DNA of 64,000 nucleotides from Chaetoderma sp. LZ-2023a (lineage: Eukaryota; Mollusca; Caudofoveata; Chaetodermatida; Chaetodermatidae). Where the stretch lies: positions 73,269,087-73,333,086 of the forward strand of contig CM067366.1 of the NCBI GenBank assembly GCA_034401795.1, in the 5' to 3' direction. Each line of letters starts with the position of its first letter. Positions within the stretch are counted from its first letter, which is position 1. Below are positions 33,488 through 44,634 of this stretch, in pieces. The position numbers and the translations under genes were made by a program. A model generated the notes under the pieces. That model saw only the letters and a list, made by a program, of their open reading frames with translations. It made no database searches and was not told where the DNA came from.

Positions 33488-33649
33488 AATAGGAATATGA
33501 GAATGATTCGTCTAAAACCTTTCAACCCTGAATTCACCTGATATTGAATTTTGGCTACCCAAGGAATAAAATTCTTGCAAAGCTACTGTTTTATAATAAA
33601 TTTTCTTCAAGTTTAATCCTGACTAATTTACGCAAAACTGTTTCTTTCC

Positions 33650-33864
33650 TAACCCTTTAACCCTCAAATTTGTTCAAGAAAATTTAAATATTCTCATTGA
33701 AAATGTCCATTTGAAGACCAAGAGAGGACTATTTTTGAAAATTTATCGAGTCAGCCATTTCAGGGATACATTTTCAAAAATAGCCTTCTCTTGGTCTGAG
33801 AATCGACATTTCTCAAGACCACTGCAGAAGCCGTTTTTGGCTGGTATGAGTGTTAAAGAGTTAA
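33650..33864. mobile_element. MITE family A, shortened core
   Basis: Begins AACCCTTTAACCCTCAAATT and ends TATGAGTGTTAAAGAGTTAA. One half of the core is deleted, leaving ATCGAGTCAGCCATTTC. Confidence 0.8.
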
Positions 33865-34006
33865 ACAAGAATTCTGCGGAATTAAGTCTTGTGTGTCTTT
33901 CTAATTTTTGATAAACATCATATAAGCTCAGATATTTTGCCACATGCACGGAGGAATGTACTGACTCTTGGCATGGTGAGCAACCCAACCCCAGCACAAA
34001 ACCATA

Positions 34007-34193
34007 TTAACCCTTCAATGGTCACGTCTTAAGGAATGTCAATTTGCAGGCCAAGAGGATACTATTTTCTAACTTTATCACTAGAATGACTGGCTCGATA
34101 GCCAAGCCAGTCATTCCAGTGATAAATTTTCAAAAATACTCTTCTCTTGGGTTGCAAACCAACATTTGCTGAGCATCGAAGGGTCAACATTAA
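34007..34193. mobile_element. MITE family A, variant ends
   Basis: Begins TTAACCCTTCAATGGTCACG. The core is GCTCGATAGCCAAGCC. It ends near GGGTCAACATTAA. Confidence 0.75.
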
Positions 34194-34306
34194 ACAAAGA
34201 AATCTTCATCAATATGTACTATTATTTCATATGATGAAGACTTTCTTGTACCTGGTCTATCGAATTGAAATGAGAAATTTCATGGGGCCAGTTTAACAAA
34301 GGGTAC

Positions 34307-35173
34307 TTAACCCTTACCAATGTGATGTCAAAATTTTAAATTTTCAAATTAAGTTAAAAGATGAACTGGTTTACATTTTTCAACAAATTTGGTGGAAGAT
34401 GGTGCTGTCGTAGAGGCGCTGTCGTAGAGGCGCTGTCGTAGAGGCGCTGTCGTAGAGGCGCTGTCGTAGAGGCGCTGTCGTAGAGGCGCTGTCGTAGAGG
34501 CGCTGTCGTAGAGGCGCTGTCGTAGAGGCGCTGTCGTAGAGGCGCTGTCGTAGAGGCGCTGTCGTAGAGGCGCTGTCGTAGAGGCGCTGTCGTAGAGGCG
34601 CTGTCGTAGAGGCGCTGTCGTAGAGGCGCTGTCGTAGAGGCGCTGTCGTAGAGGCGCTGTCGTAGAGGCGCTGTCGTAGAGGCGCTGTCGTAGAGGCGCT
34701 GTCGTAGAGGCGCTGTCGTAGAGGCGCTGTCGTAGAGGCGCTGTCGTAGAGGCGCTGTCGTAGAGGCGCTGTCGTAGAGGCGCTGTCGTAGAGGCGCTGT
34801 CGTAGAGGCGCTGTCGTAGAGGCGCTGTCGTAGAGGCGCTGTCGTAGAGGCGCTGTCGTAGAGGCGCTGTCGTAGAGGAGCTGTCGTAGAGGAGCTGTCG
34901 TAGAGGAGCTGTCGTAGAGGCGCTGTCGTAGAGGCGCTGTCGTAGAGGCGCTGTCGTAGAGGCGCTGTCGTAGAGGCGCTGTCGTAGAGGCGCTGTCGTA
35001 GAGGCGCTGTCGTAGAGGCGCTGTCGTAGAGGCGCTGTCGTAGAGGCGCTGTCGCAGAGGTGCTGTCGTAGACAGCAACATCTTCCAGCAAAATTGTTGA
35101 AAAATGTAAACCAGTTTCTTTGATATTGACACAGTAAAATATAGAATATTGACATCAGAGTGCTAAGGGTTAA
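34307..35173. mobile_element. Hairpin family C with expanded loop
   Basis: TTAACCCTTACCAATGTGAT on the left and ATCAGAGTGCTAAGGGTTAA on the right form TTAA-flanked inverted ends. The arms CATTTTTCAACAAATTTGGT / AAATTGTTGAAAAATG flank a 14-bp tandem array that replaces the simple apex seen at 26568-26770. Confidence 0.85.
34401..35072 (-). repeat. 14-bp minisatellite, 48 copies
   Basis: The unit is GGCGCTGTCGTAGA. The array is exactly 48 x 14 = 672 bp with no indel. The first and last units carry GGTGCTGTCGTAGA, which is the family C hairpin's own apex sequence (GGTGCTGTCATAGA at 26672). Three central units have GGAGCTG. The minus-strand reading frames through it (repeats of APLRQRLYDSASTT) are by-products of a stop-free unit. 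Confidence 0.95.
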
Positions 35174-35751
35174 AGACACTAGGGTACTTAAGTATGGCAT
35201 AAATATCAAATAAAGCATTCTGATTGGTCTCTTCTCTAGATTACTTATGTAACTTATGCACCTTTGTGAAACTAGCCCCTGAAGTCCACAAAATAATTGC
35301 ACACAGAAACAAGGTTAAGCACAGATTGCAGATCGTCGACATTTTTGCTACATTGCAAGGATTTTCCAGCTTATTTAAAATATCTGGATTTTTCCCATCA
35401 TGCCTAAGGTTGTGAAATTCCAGTGTTTACGACCTTTCTTGTGTTAAAATTTGAGCCAAATTGGACAAGTTGTTTTAGAGGTTTCTATAGATCCAGAATC
35501 TGGTTTTTGTTTATACGCATCAGGGCCAGTCTGGAAATCCTCTGCACGTATATGCATACACATGCACACACATATACGCATGCACGACGCACGCACGCAC
35601 GCACACACACACGCAATTGCACACATGTACAGCCAGACCTGAATGCCATCTTCCTGTTATGGGGCAAGCGAGTTGGAGAGACATCTATAGATTATTCACA
35701 CATGCATTCGAGCACACACACACACACACACACACACACCACGCATTCGCT

Positions 35752-35820
<69 letters not shown>

Positions 35821-35895
35821 TAAGAGCTCTATCAAGTCATCACAGAGTCAATAGAAGAAACATTTGAACAGCATAGTTTGAAAACAATGAACATT
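35174..35895. other. No gene; CA-rich microsatellites
   Basis: Holds CA/CGCA-rich stretches at 35557-35612 and 35714-35817. Frames here are His/Thr or Val/Cys repeats from the microsatellite, not genes. Confidence 0.7.
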
Positions 35896-35899
35896 GCTG

Positions 35900-36042
35900 A
35901 ATTTGCATGCCAGGAATATTTTTTTAATTTTACCACAGGAATGACTGACTGGCTTCTCTTGAGTTTTGGCCGTCCATTTGTGCATTTCTCAAGACCACTG
36001 CAATGGACGGTTTGGGCTGGCTTGACCACTAAAACAATTACT
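35900..36042. mobile_element. MITE family A, degenerate
   Basis: AATATTTTTTTAATTTTACC, GGAATGACTGACTGGC and TTTCTCAAGACCACTGCAAT are recognisable. The ends are lost. Confidence 0.5.
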
Positions 36043-36577
36043 TTGAGGAAATTTTAATTCAGCAACTTTCCAATTAAGGCTGACACAAACTAAAATCATA
36101 AGTTTCTGAACAGTATATTTTACTATAAAGGCAAGGACCGACCCACCCATTTGAAATAATTATCCAGTGAATCAGCCTATTTTTGGAATTTTATTAGCAA
36201 AATCCAGACTTTCTTAGCCTGACCAATATCTAATGATTATGATACCGCTTGACTGGACCTGAAGGCTAATAACCAAATAAGAGATGACAAGCGGGCCAGG
36301 TAAGGAATAGAATATTGGATGGAATTAGATGGGTCATCATGATTCATCAGGGTTGGTGAATGGATAGGTTTGTCGCTGAAAAGCAACAAATTAATTACTT
36401 CATTAGATCTAAACAATCCAAAATCTAAAATAGTTCAGCAAATGTCATGACAAGGGAGATAATGTCATGACAAGGGAGATAATGTTGACTATGCACAAAT
36501 CTTACTAGAGCAGTATGAATAACCTCCCTTATTATGACATGTTTATTACCATTTGCTGCAATTTTCTCTGTTTTTCT

Positions 36578-36702
36578 CCGTTATCGATCCAGTCATTCCA
36601 GTCAAAAATGTTTAAAAATAGGCTTCTCTTGGTCAGCAAATGGACATTTCTCAAGACCAGTGCTGAAGCCATCTTTGGCTGATATGAGTGGTAACGGGTT
36701 AA
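36578..36702. mobile_element. MITE family A, half copy
   Basis: Begins in the core (TTATCGATCCAGTCATTCC) and ends GATATGAGTGGTAACGGGTTAA-like at a TTAA. Confidence 0.65.
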
Positions 36703-36895
36703 TGGTCAAATTTGGTCAAGAAAATTTTAATATCTGCCTATTGAATGTCAATTTACAGGCCAAAAGAACAAAATTTTAAAACATTTATCACTGGAATGAC
36801 TGACTTGGTTATTGGGCCAGTCATTCCAGTGTTAAATTTTAAACAAAATTCCCTTAGTTTAGAAATGGACGTTCACTATTATAAGTATAATTTAT
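36699..36895. mobile_element. MITE family A, truncated by a hAT-like element
   Basis: Starts TTAATGGTCAAATTTGGTCA. The core is GACTTGGTTATTGGGCC. The right arm breaks at the CAGGG of the next element. Confidence 0.65.
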
Positions 36896-37276
36896 CAGGG
36901 TTCGTACACCCTTCACCGTTTGAAAGTCCATGACTTTTCCATGACATTTCATGATCAATGAACAAATTCCATGACCTCCAGGAATTAATATATAGAAGAT
37001 TTGTGTTTATGAGGTAGCGTCATAGCTCCAAAAATTATTCTGCAACATGTCTGAATATTGCCTCTTGCAACAACCAAGCGACAGTCTTGTTTTGATAAGC
37101 TGTTGTCGTAAGTTTTATTGCATAGAGGTGATTTATGACAACAGATTTCTTTTTATTTTACATGATTACCATTTTCCATAACTTTTCCATGTTCAATGGT
37201 AAAAAAGCTAATTTTCCAGGCCTTTCCCAGGCCTGAAATTTATATCTTCAAATGCCATGATTTTCCAAGATTTTTG
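36896..37276. mobile_element. Non-autonomous hAT-like element, copy 2, truncated
   Basis: Begins CAGGGTTCGTACACCCTTCA and follows the copy at 23649 through the CCATGACTTTTCCATGAC and TGCAACAACCAAGC stretches. The right terminus is lost at a junction with a MITE A core. Confidence 0.6.
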
Positions 37277-37384
37277 GAATAACTGGCTCGAGCCAGCCAT
37301 TCCAGTAGTAAATTCTCAAAAGTAGTCCTCTCTTGATCTGGATATCAAAATTTTCTTGAACAAATTTAAGGGCTAAAGGGTTAA
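37276..37384. mobile_element. MITE family A, half copy
   Basis: Starts at the core GGCTCGAGCCAGCCATTCCA and ends AAGGGCTAAAGGGTTAA. Confidence 0.65.
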
Positions 37385-38041
37385 TGAATGTCAATCGATG
37401 ATAAAATCCTATTGAATTTACTATTTTATTTTTTTTAATAATTAAATTTCTTCCGCATTATTATTATTACAAAATCCATCAATATCGAATGTCTATTATC
37501 TTTAGATCAGATTATTCCCACCCTACCCCACCCCAACTGTCAATGTCGGTAAATGTCACCCCCAAATTAAACTCATAATAGTCATGTGATTATAAGAACA
37601 GTAAAGTAACGTTATCATTGTCACAAAATCTTATTGAAATTATACACTTCTATAATAAATCCCATCACAACTTTATAAAATCTCCAAACATCTAGGAGTC
37701 TCTCGAATCATGGACGCCTGCTCTAAAATATTGCATCATTTTGCTCAGCAGAGTATTTGGTGTGTTCGAAATTCAACATAGATTTACAAAAGCCCTGCTT
37801 ATCCTGCTTTTCTCTCTGTATCCGTGTACACAGTTACACTACCGCACTGAGCAATTATGTTCAAGGGAGACAACTCTGTAATTTATCATCAATAATATTA
37901 TGATTATCTCCCTTATCACAATCCATAATTTGTGTTTCTTATCAGGCATAAATCACATAATAATATTCAAAGCCATCATTTAGGCCGTAGAATATTTAAA
38001 GAACTGATTTGATTGAAAACTGTTCTCCAATTAGTATTAAC

Positions 38042-38250
38042 TACTCAGATTTGCTCATGAAAATTTCAAATTTATCGTAGAAATTGTCCATTTGCAGATC
38101 AAGAAGATTTATTTACTAAATTTACCACTGGAATGACTGGCTTGGTTATCGAGCCAGTCATCAAGGGGTAAATTTTCAAAAATAGTCTTCTCCTGATCTG
38201 CAAATGGACATTTCTCAAGACCAGAAGCATTTTTTGGCCGCAAGGGTTAA
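38042..38250. mobile_element. MITE family A
   Basis: The core GGCTTGGTTATCGAGCC and both outer arms are present. It ends GCAAGGGTTAA. Confidence 0.7.
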
Positions 38251-38264
38251 CCCACAAGACAAGT

Positions 38265-38384
38265 ATTAATCAGACATTCCAATGGTAAATTTTCAAAAAT
38301 AGTCTCTTAGCATACATATATATGATCGTTCCTCAAGACCAGTGCAGAGGGCATTTTTGGCTAGCTTCTCTGTTAATATTTAAA
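38265..38384. mobile_element. MITE family A, degenerate half
   Basis: CATTCCAATGGTAAATTTTC followed by CTCAAGACCAGTGCAGAGG. Confidence 0.5.
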
Positions 38385-39028
38385 ACAATTAGAATAAAAA
38401 TTGTTATTGCCAATAGGTAGTTATATCTTTCAGTCAAATTATTGTCCAAAAAGTCAACATTCAGTAGATCTTATTTTTAGTTCATTTGACTTAATTATAG
38501 CTTAATGCCGAGTTATTTTCTGATGAATAGTGCTAAAGGTTAATGCCATGTCTAATTATTATAGATACATGTAAACCTTGCTATATAAATGTTGCATTAA
38601 AAAGTATTAGTATACAATGTATATAGTACAGTACTGAGTGAGAGTACTGAGCTCATGTATATAGAGTTTGAATAACACCTCTAATCCAGGGCCCGTATGC
38701 ATAAAGGTGGTTTAGGGAGAGTTTAGCTTAAACCCTGTGTAACTTTGCATTTACACCACTGTTCGTATGCATAAAGATGGGTTACGGTAAACCGTGGGTT
38801 AATAATTAAACCCATTGATTTACACCACTGTTCATATGCATAAAGGTGGTTTAAGATAAACAGTGGGTTATTATTAAACTCAGGTTAAGAGACGATATGC
38901 ATAAAACTGGTTTAGTTTAAACAAAGGTGCAAATACCTCAAAATATCCCAATTTTACTAAACCTACTCGGGGGTAGGTTTAAGCGTGGTGTTACTTCCAA
39001 AATGATCCGATATTACTCATTCTAATTT

Positions 39029-39250
39029 CATTCATGAAGTGATATGATTACTGATGATGACGATGATGGTGATGACAATGATGATGATGGTGATGACGAT
39101 GATGATGATGATGACGATGATGATGATGATGATGGCGATGATGATGTAGACGACGACGATGATGAAGATGGTGATGATTCGTTCGCGTGGAATGGAATAT
39201 GGGTACTAACAAAATGGAGATTAGCATGGAAAATGGAGATGGGGAAGAGG
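39029..39250. repeat. (GAT)n-rich tract inside Harbinger
   Basis: Imperfect TGATGATGACGATGATGG repeats. Long minus-strand Ser or Ile/Leu runs here are by-products. Confidence 0.85.
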
Positions 39251-39635
39251 AGGAGGGTGATGACGAGGTGATGGGACAGAGGGGGTGGGTGGCGGTGGCT
39301 AGGTGACGAGGCAGACACGTCGGCGAGAAGAAAGATGAAGCGCGTAATGCAGAGGCTCAAGAGGAGTAGGATAAACGAGTAGGTGGGAAAAATGATGATG
39401 ATGATAATAATAATGACTAATTCCAAAATAAATCGACATAGATATATTAATACAGTATATTAATCATTAATGCTTTGTGTTGTAAACACAAATTACTTTT
39501 ACAAAATTGATAACTTAACTGGGTTGACAATATTGATACCGATGAAAGATTGCCTGTATATCCGACTGTGTAACGGAAATATCATTTCATCAACACTACA
39601 TTACTGATTTTGTAAGTCTAATGAAATGAACATCG

Positions 39636-40706
39636 TCATATTTCCTCAAAATGATCTTCGATTAACCTTGTACGCACACATACTCCCTGCCTTGGCTCTT
39701 GAATTACCACATCTACTGGTGGATCGTCATCCAACTCCCCTTCAAAGTCCATTGGATCTCGCTGAAGTACCGCTATGTTATGCAAAACTGCAGTAGCAAC
39801 TATAACTAGCATACTCGTTTCAAATTTTACCCTCAAGTTGTAGTGCAGACAAGCAAATCCTCGTTTCCAAATACCGAACATTCTTTCAATTAGAGATCGC
39901 GTACGTCTTTGGCTCCTATTATAGTTGCGCTCACCTTGTGTCAAGGGATTGCGAAGAGGCGTCATTAAATATGGCAAACATGGGTATCCCGCATCACCGA
40001 GCAAATAACCTGAAATTCTGCCATCCTCAAACTCGTTTTTTATTTGCGACTCATCAAAAATTCGCGAATCATGTGTACTTCCTGGCCATCGTGCAACTAT
40101 GTTTGTAATCAAAGGGTCTGCAGAACATATGACCTGCACATTAATGGAATGATAACCCTATCTATTGAGGAAACGCGCAGCCTCTTCACCACCGGGGTTA
40201 GATATTCTAACATGTGTACAATCGATAAGTCCCACCACATTTGGAAAACCATGCATATCATGGAATGCTCGGTGTGTGTCACGGGTTGCATTCCGAGTTC
40301 GGGGCATGGTAACAAAGTCTGCTCTCATTTGTGCCAATGCCACGGTAACGCGTCTAACAGTTCTGCTCACAGTAGCTTGATGGACTTGAATGTGATCTGC
40401 AGTTGTAATCTGAAATGCACCATTACCATAGAATCTGAGAGTTATCAGTACCTGGAGGTACCGAGGCAATGAATAATTGCGATGTGTATTATGGCTAATC
40501 CTGTCTGCTATTAAATCGATAATGAAGATTGTGTTTTCTGTTATGAAACGAAATCTCTGACGAAATTCGTCGTCATTGTAATATTCAAAAGGATTTTGTC
40601 TGTCTCTGAATTGACGCTCTCTTCTTAAATGACGTAATGCATCAATACGATGAAGACGCCACACATTATGTAACGCATCTAACTGGCGTGCCATGATCTT
40701 AAACAT
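39636..40706 (-). pseudogene. HARBI1-like Harbinger transposase with one stop
   Basis: About 356 codons, close to the usual HARBI1 length of about 350. The N-terminal region contains a helix-turn-helix-like stretch (LPRYLQVLITLRFYGNGAFQ, then VHQATVSRTVRRV). The catalytic domain shows the first Asp in VVGLIDCTHVRI, the second Asp in WPGSTHDSRIF, LLGDAGYPC, and the Glu in RTRSLIERMFGIWK. The only break is a TAG at 40158-40160 in FLNR-stop-GYHSINVQ, where a Lys codon AAG is expected. The enzyme would excise and insert the element using the Myb-like partner for DNA recognition. The start is the ATG at 40706; a second in-frame Met (40694) is also possible. Confidence 0.9.
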
Positions 40707-41382
40707 GTGGGTGATTCAGGAAATAATCTCTAATGTAAACAACTATTAAAGTTGAACAATCAAATCATATAATACGGATTCTCAACCATAAACGATATAT
40801 CTACATGTCTAAAATATACCGGATTTTGTTCCAATATATTGTCAACGACATTTCAATAATAATAGGCGTATAAGATAACTGATTAATGGAAATCAACAGG
40901 AAGGTTCACCAATAGAACATAACACGTTTGTGAATGATGTGAAAGAAAATGTGACATGATAGGTATCCTAGGTTCGGCTTGTGGCATCACTTCCTTGGTC
41001 ACCAACTGAGATGTTCGGGTGCTGACGTTGTGCATATTCCCATTTCAGAGATGCTGTCTTTCGCTTAAGTTCTAGAATGTCCATTTTGACTTGATGTTGT
41101 TTCATTGTTAGCTCGTGTTCATATTTGGCAAATATTATCAGCTGATCTTCGGCGGAGATTACTTGTGAAAGAGGCAGATTGCTCTTTCTCTTGCTCGCGG
41201 TTATAAGCCGTGTACCTGACAGCTGTGACGTAGCAATACCGGTGGATGTGCCAGGCTGTGACTCATCTGATGTCGATTTACTCGTTTCTGATTGCTGGGA
41301 TGTCTCTTCTACAAGCTCTAAGGTATCATCACCATCGTCTCCTTCGTTGCTAGCCACGCTGAAAATAGATGGCAAAATTTTG

Positions 41383-41598
41383 TACATAAAATTTCAATTT
41401 TCTCCAAGGAGATGACCATTTGCAGGTCAAGAGAAGACTAGTTTTTATATTTTAACACTGGAATGACTGGCTCATTTATTGGGCCAGTCATTCCAGTGAT
41501 GATATTTTTAAAAAGTCCTCTTTTGGTCTTTAATGGGCATTTCATAAGAGCCCTGCACGTGCCGTTTTAGGTCAGCTCAGATGTGAAACGCGTAATTA
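41383..41598. mobile_element. MITE family A in the Myb-gene intron
   Basis: ATTTCAATTTTCTCCAAGGA, GACTGGCTCATTTATTGGGC / CAGTCATTCC and AGGTCAGCTCAGATGTGAAA. It begins about 25 bp from the splice acceptor. Confidence 0.7.
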
Positions 41599-41617
41599 TC
41601 TCTCAAGAACCACTGGG

Positions 41618-41875
41618 TAAGGGCGGCGGAACGATTTTGAGATTGGGTGGACGGACCCCGACCGAACCTGGGGAGGGGTGTTGACCTACCATTAACAGGG
41701 GGTCCGGGGTCTTCCCACAAAAATTGTTTGACACCTCTAAATAGTCATTTCGAGCAAATTTCAGGCACAATCACTTATTTTGGGGGGCATCATATATGGT
41801 GTCCCCCAAAAAAAGGGTTTTCATTGGGGGGGGGGGGGAACACCCCCCCCCCCACCCCCTGTTCCGCCGCCCATA
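41618..41875. mobile_element. hAT-type MITE with 8-bp target duplication
   Basis: The ends TAAGGGCGGCGGAAC and GTTCCGCCGCCCATA are inverted. CCACTGGG is duplicated at 41610-41617 and 41876-41883. The interior is G/C-homopolymer rich. It interrupts the CAGTGGTTCTTGAGA phrase of the older 1118-2165-type repeat, so the order of insertion is clear. Confidence 0.85.
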
Positions 41876-41883
41876 CCACTGGG

Positions 41884-42070
41884 TCAATACAATTATATTT
41901 CGTAGGAAGCATCCTTATGTCATAGAGATCCATGTTTGCTCAAATGAAGCCAATCGGGCAAAATCCAAGATGGCCGCCAGCGATATCGGTCGATCATTGG
42001 AAGCGTTTTAAACACTTCTGGAAACCGCTTAACAGATTGATTCGAAACTCATAGAGCAAGCGTAGACCTA
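41884..42070 (-). repeat. Reverse copy of the 1118-2165 repeat
   Basis: Together with 41595-41609 this aligns, reverse-complemented, to about 1330-1545 (AGGAAGCATC, AACCGCTT, TTCGAAACTCAT). Confidence 0.6.
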
Positions 42071-43273
42071 AATTGGCCAAGTTGACACTTGGTAAAGAGC
42101 ACACAAACCATATGCCAATATCAAACAATGACCAATGATATACAGCATATTGTCATATGGGCATTGCGCCATTTAGAAAAGAACGATGGAATAACAAATT
42201 GTTACATGTGCCATGCTCCGTTTACAGATGGGTGCGTCGGTAGCAGATTGACATAAGCGTCCGCTCCGGTACAAATGGGTGTGCAGATAACAAATTGGCA
42301 TACGGTCTGTGAGTCATTTACAAATGGACCAAATTTGTTAATAGGCGCACTACATTACTTCCGTATCTGTAAGCATATATGTGCATCCATTTTAACTTAA
42401 CTGCGTGCGTGCGTGCGTGCGTTTGGCATGATGGTGTGAGTGGAGTAGTGATATGTGGCTTTGGTTAGCTCTTACCAATGTGTGACGTCTATAGACTGCG
42501 TAGAACCAGGTTCACCAAGGGCAGACTTCCTTGTGGCATCGTCTTGTACGACATCGTCATCGAAAGGATTTTGGAACTGCTGAAATTCTGCTAGAATAAG
42601 GTGGAAGATTTTGGTGTCAAGGGCTGATGGCTCCTAGGGTCCTGGTCCCCCACTGGTTTTAGCTTTTTCACATTTTTGTTCCGCAAAGCTCTTCTTGGCG
42701 GCCAGTTTCATTTGCTTCCACTGTTCTTTAAGCTGCTTTACAGTTCTTGTTTCACCAAATTTCGCAATATGTGTTTTATGAAGACATTGGACCAAGCAGT
42801 TGTCTTCTTTCGATTGATTCCGGCATCAGTTTTCTTATCTTCAAGAACATTTATACAATCACGGACTGAGTCAACTAAAAATTCCTTTTCGGCATTGTCC
42901 CAATTTTTGGATCGTTTGCGTAACGTTGCAGTATCATTTAGCTCGGCACACGCAGGCCTACCTTTCTCTGTTTGCTTCATATTGGCTATAATGTCAACTG
43001 AAAACGTGTAGACCTAAATGCATGTCGCGAGTCATTGCATGCTTTTATGACCGTCGTCGACTAACAGCTTGCCGCGAATTTGACAAATTTTTGACACTAA
43101 ACAATGGTTTACTGATAAACTAAGGTTATGCTTAACCTTGGTTTAGCTACCCCGAGTTTACTTAAACAGCCCCTCGCGCATACCGATTTTGTTAAACCAC
43201 AAACAGTGAGTTAACTAAACTAAGTTTTGCTTAAACTAGTGTAAAGTTACACTTCCTTTATGCATATGGGCTC

Positions 43274-43738
43274 AGGTGTCTGTGTTTTAAAAGCTGAGAC
43301 ATTTCACAGAGGGGCTTGTTCAATAATTCCTTTGTTATGTAGGAGGGTATAATTACAGGGCAATTATCTTGTAATGCACTGCTTTCTTCACCCATTTCAT
43401 TCCATGCAGATGATAGTTATTCATTTACTGAGCACGATTGCTAACATCTTGATGAATAATTTTAACACAATTTGGTTAACTTGGGTCTACTTTATATATT
43501 TGAAATCATTTTAACTAATTTGTATGATTTTAAAGATGGCATGATTTCATAGAGATGAAACGCTGTTTCCAAGGAATGCAGAATAAAATAAGTTCAAGAC
43601 CAGTGGCTTTGATTGAATAAAGGAGATACAAAGCTCACATAGGATAAAAAGGTTTAATTGGTCACTGGTCAGGGAGAATTGAGTTAATTCAATAATGTAT
43701 TAAAGTTCATAGCATTTATCTGATCTTTATTTTGTCAA
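43274..43738. other. No gene recognised
   Basis: AT-rich flank of the Harbinger element. Nothing identifiable. Confidence 0.5.
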
Positions 43739-43739
43739 T

Positions 43740-43911
43740 TCAGAGAGTGGGAGATTTTTTCTGAAAATTTATGACTGGAATTACTGCCTCAGTTATCCAG
43801 CTAGCCACTCTAGTGGTAAATTTTCAAAATAGTCTTCCATTGGCCTGCTAATGAACATTTCTCAAACTCATTGCAGAAGGTGTTTTGGCCAGCTTAGGTG
43901 TTAAAGGGTTA
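43740..43911. mobile_element. MITE family A, partial
   Basis: GAAAATTTATGACTGGAATT, a CTCAGTTATCCAGCTAGCCA core and TTAGGTGTTAAAGGGTTAA are present. The left outer arm is lost. Confidence 0.65.
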
Positions 43912-44487
43912 AGGGCTAACTTGCTCATCACTGAATTATCAGTATCTCAAATTCTAGTCTTCAAACCAAACATATAACTAAGTTGTTATGATTTATTTTA
44001 ATAGAAACTATTGCAGCCATAGGAGACAAAAGTATTCAGCCAAATAAATTGTAAAATATTCAATAAAGTATCTAATAACAGCTGGCATAATAAATATCAT
44101 CAACCTGCATATAGAATGAAATGTGGTAAATGGTATCATATAGATCATTTAGGATGAAATGCATTAAGGGCATATAAACAGCAGTGTATAATTTACAGAT
44201 ATTACATGTACATTTTATAGCCACCAATGATCAGTAAATCTATGACAAATATGACTGGAATTGATTGGAATTGAATTGGAATTTATCAATTCCGGTCAAT
44301 TCAAATTATCTATTCCAAATCCAATTCCGGTGTCTTAAAATTTATCAATTCCAAATCCAATCGGAATTGACCCCAACTCTGCTGTCTGTCTATCTGTCCA
44401 TCTGGCGAGATAACACAAGATCTACTGGAAGGATCATCAATACACTTGGGAAGGAGGTTGCACTTTGGGTTTAAAAGACATCTGTGT
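43912..44487. other. No gene; degenerate hairpin B
   Basis: Hairpin B remnants at 43975-44070. An AATTCCAATTCCGGTCAATT-type inverted, repetitive stretch lies at 44250-44370. Confidence 0.4.
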
Positions 44488-44634
44488 CACTGAAGCAGTG
44501 TTTCTCATGGCATCTAAATTTTGGAGGTCCCAAGGACCCCACACCTAGAATTCTGAGGGTCCCAACCTGAAATTTGGGGGGTCCCAAATTTAAATTTGCG
44601 ATTTCCATGCTGTTTTTACTCATCCAGGCTAGAA

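Larger units (their letters stand above)
33488..34193 (+). repeat. Segmental duplication block I, copy 2
   Basis: Aligns to 30540-31546, including both MITE A insertions and their spacing, but without the CA expansion. Confidence 0.8.
36380..38060 (+). repeat. Segmental duplication block II, copy 2
   Basis: Shares ordered anchors with 32200-33487. It contains extra insertions (MITE A pieces and a hAT-like element) between 36575 and 37384. The phrase ATGACAAGGGAGATAATG is tandemly doubled at 36448-36485. Confidence 0.7.
40968..42980 (-). pseudogene. Harbinger Myb/SANT-like DNA-binding protein, two exons
   Basis: Exon 1 (42980-42476) encodes a Myb/MADF-like domain: RKRSKNWDNAEKEFLVDSV, then KKTTAWSNV, and after a frame change near 42768-42772 TVKQLKEQWKQMKLAAKKSF and KTSGGPGP. 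A TAG at 42634-42636 follows GGPGP. The donor reads CATTG/GTAAG at 42475. The acceptor CTATTTTCAG/CG precedes exon 2 (41358-40968), and the split codon TG+C restores one frame. Exon 2 is acidic/Ser-rich, then a helical tail (FAKYEHELTMKQHQVKMDIL). This arrangement matches the NAIF1-like second protein of animal Harbingers. The intron hosts later insertions. One frameshift and one stop make this copy defective. Confidence 0.75.
38689..43273 (-). mobile_element. PIF/Harbinger transposon
   Basis: Terminal inverted repeats are GGGCCCGTATGCATAAAGG on the left and, reading inward from 43273, GAGCCCATATGCATAAAGG. The left subterminal region repeats TATGCATAAA plus a (T)GGTTTA-like phrase about four times (38697, 38767, 38837, 38899), and the right end has matching GGTTTAG/AACTAAG motifs. 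The two minus-strand genes expected for this superfamily lie inside: a HARBI1-like transposase and a Myb-like protein. No clean 3-bp target duplication is seen (CCA versus AGG). The element is about 4.6 kb and nearly complete. Confidence 0.85.

Noticed and set aside
34349-35302. Repeat protein frames over the 14-bp array
   Set aside because: Same reason; three overlapping minus frames exist and the array lies in a MITE loop.
39028-39426. Serine-rich protein on minus inside Harbinger
   Set aside because: Produced by the GAT-rich tract; no domain.
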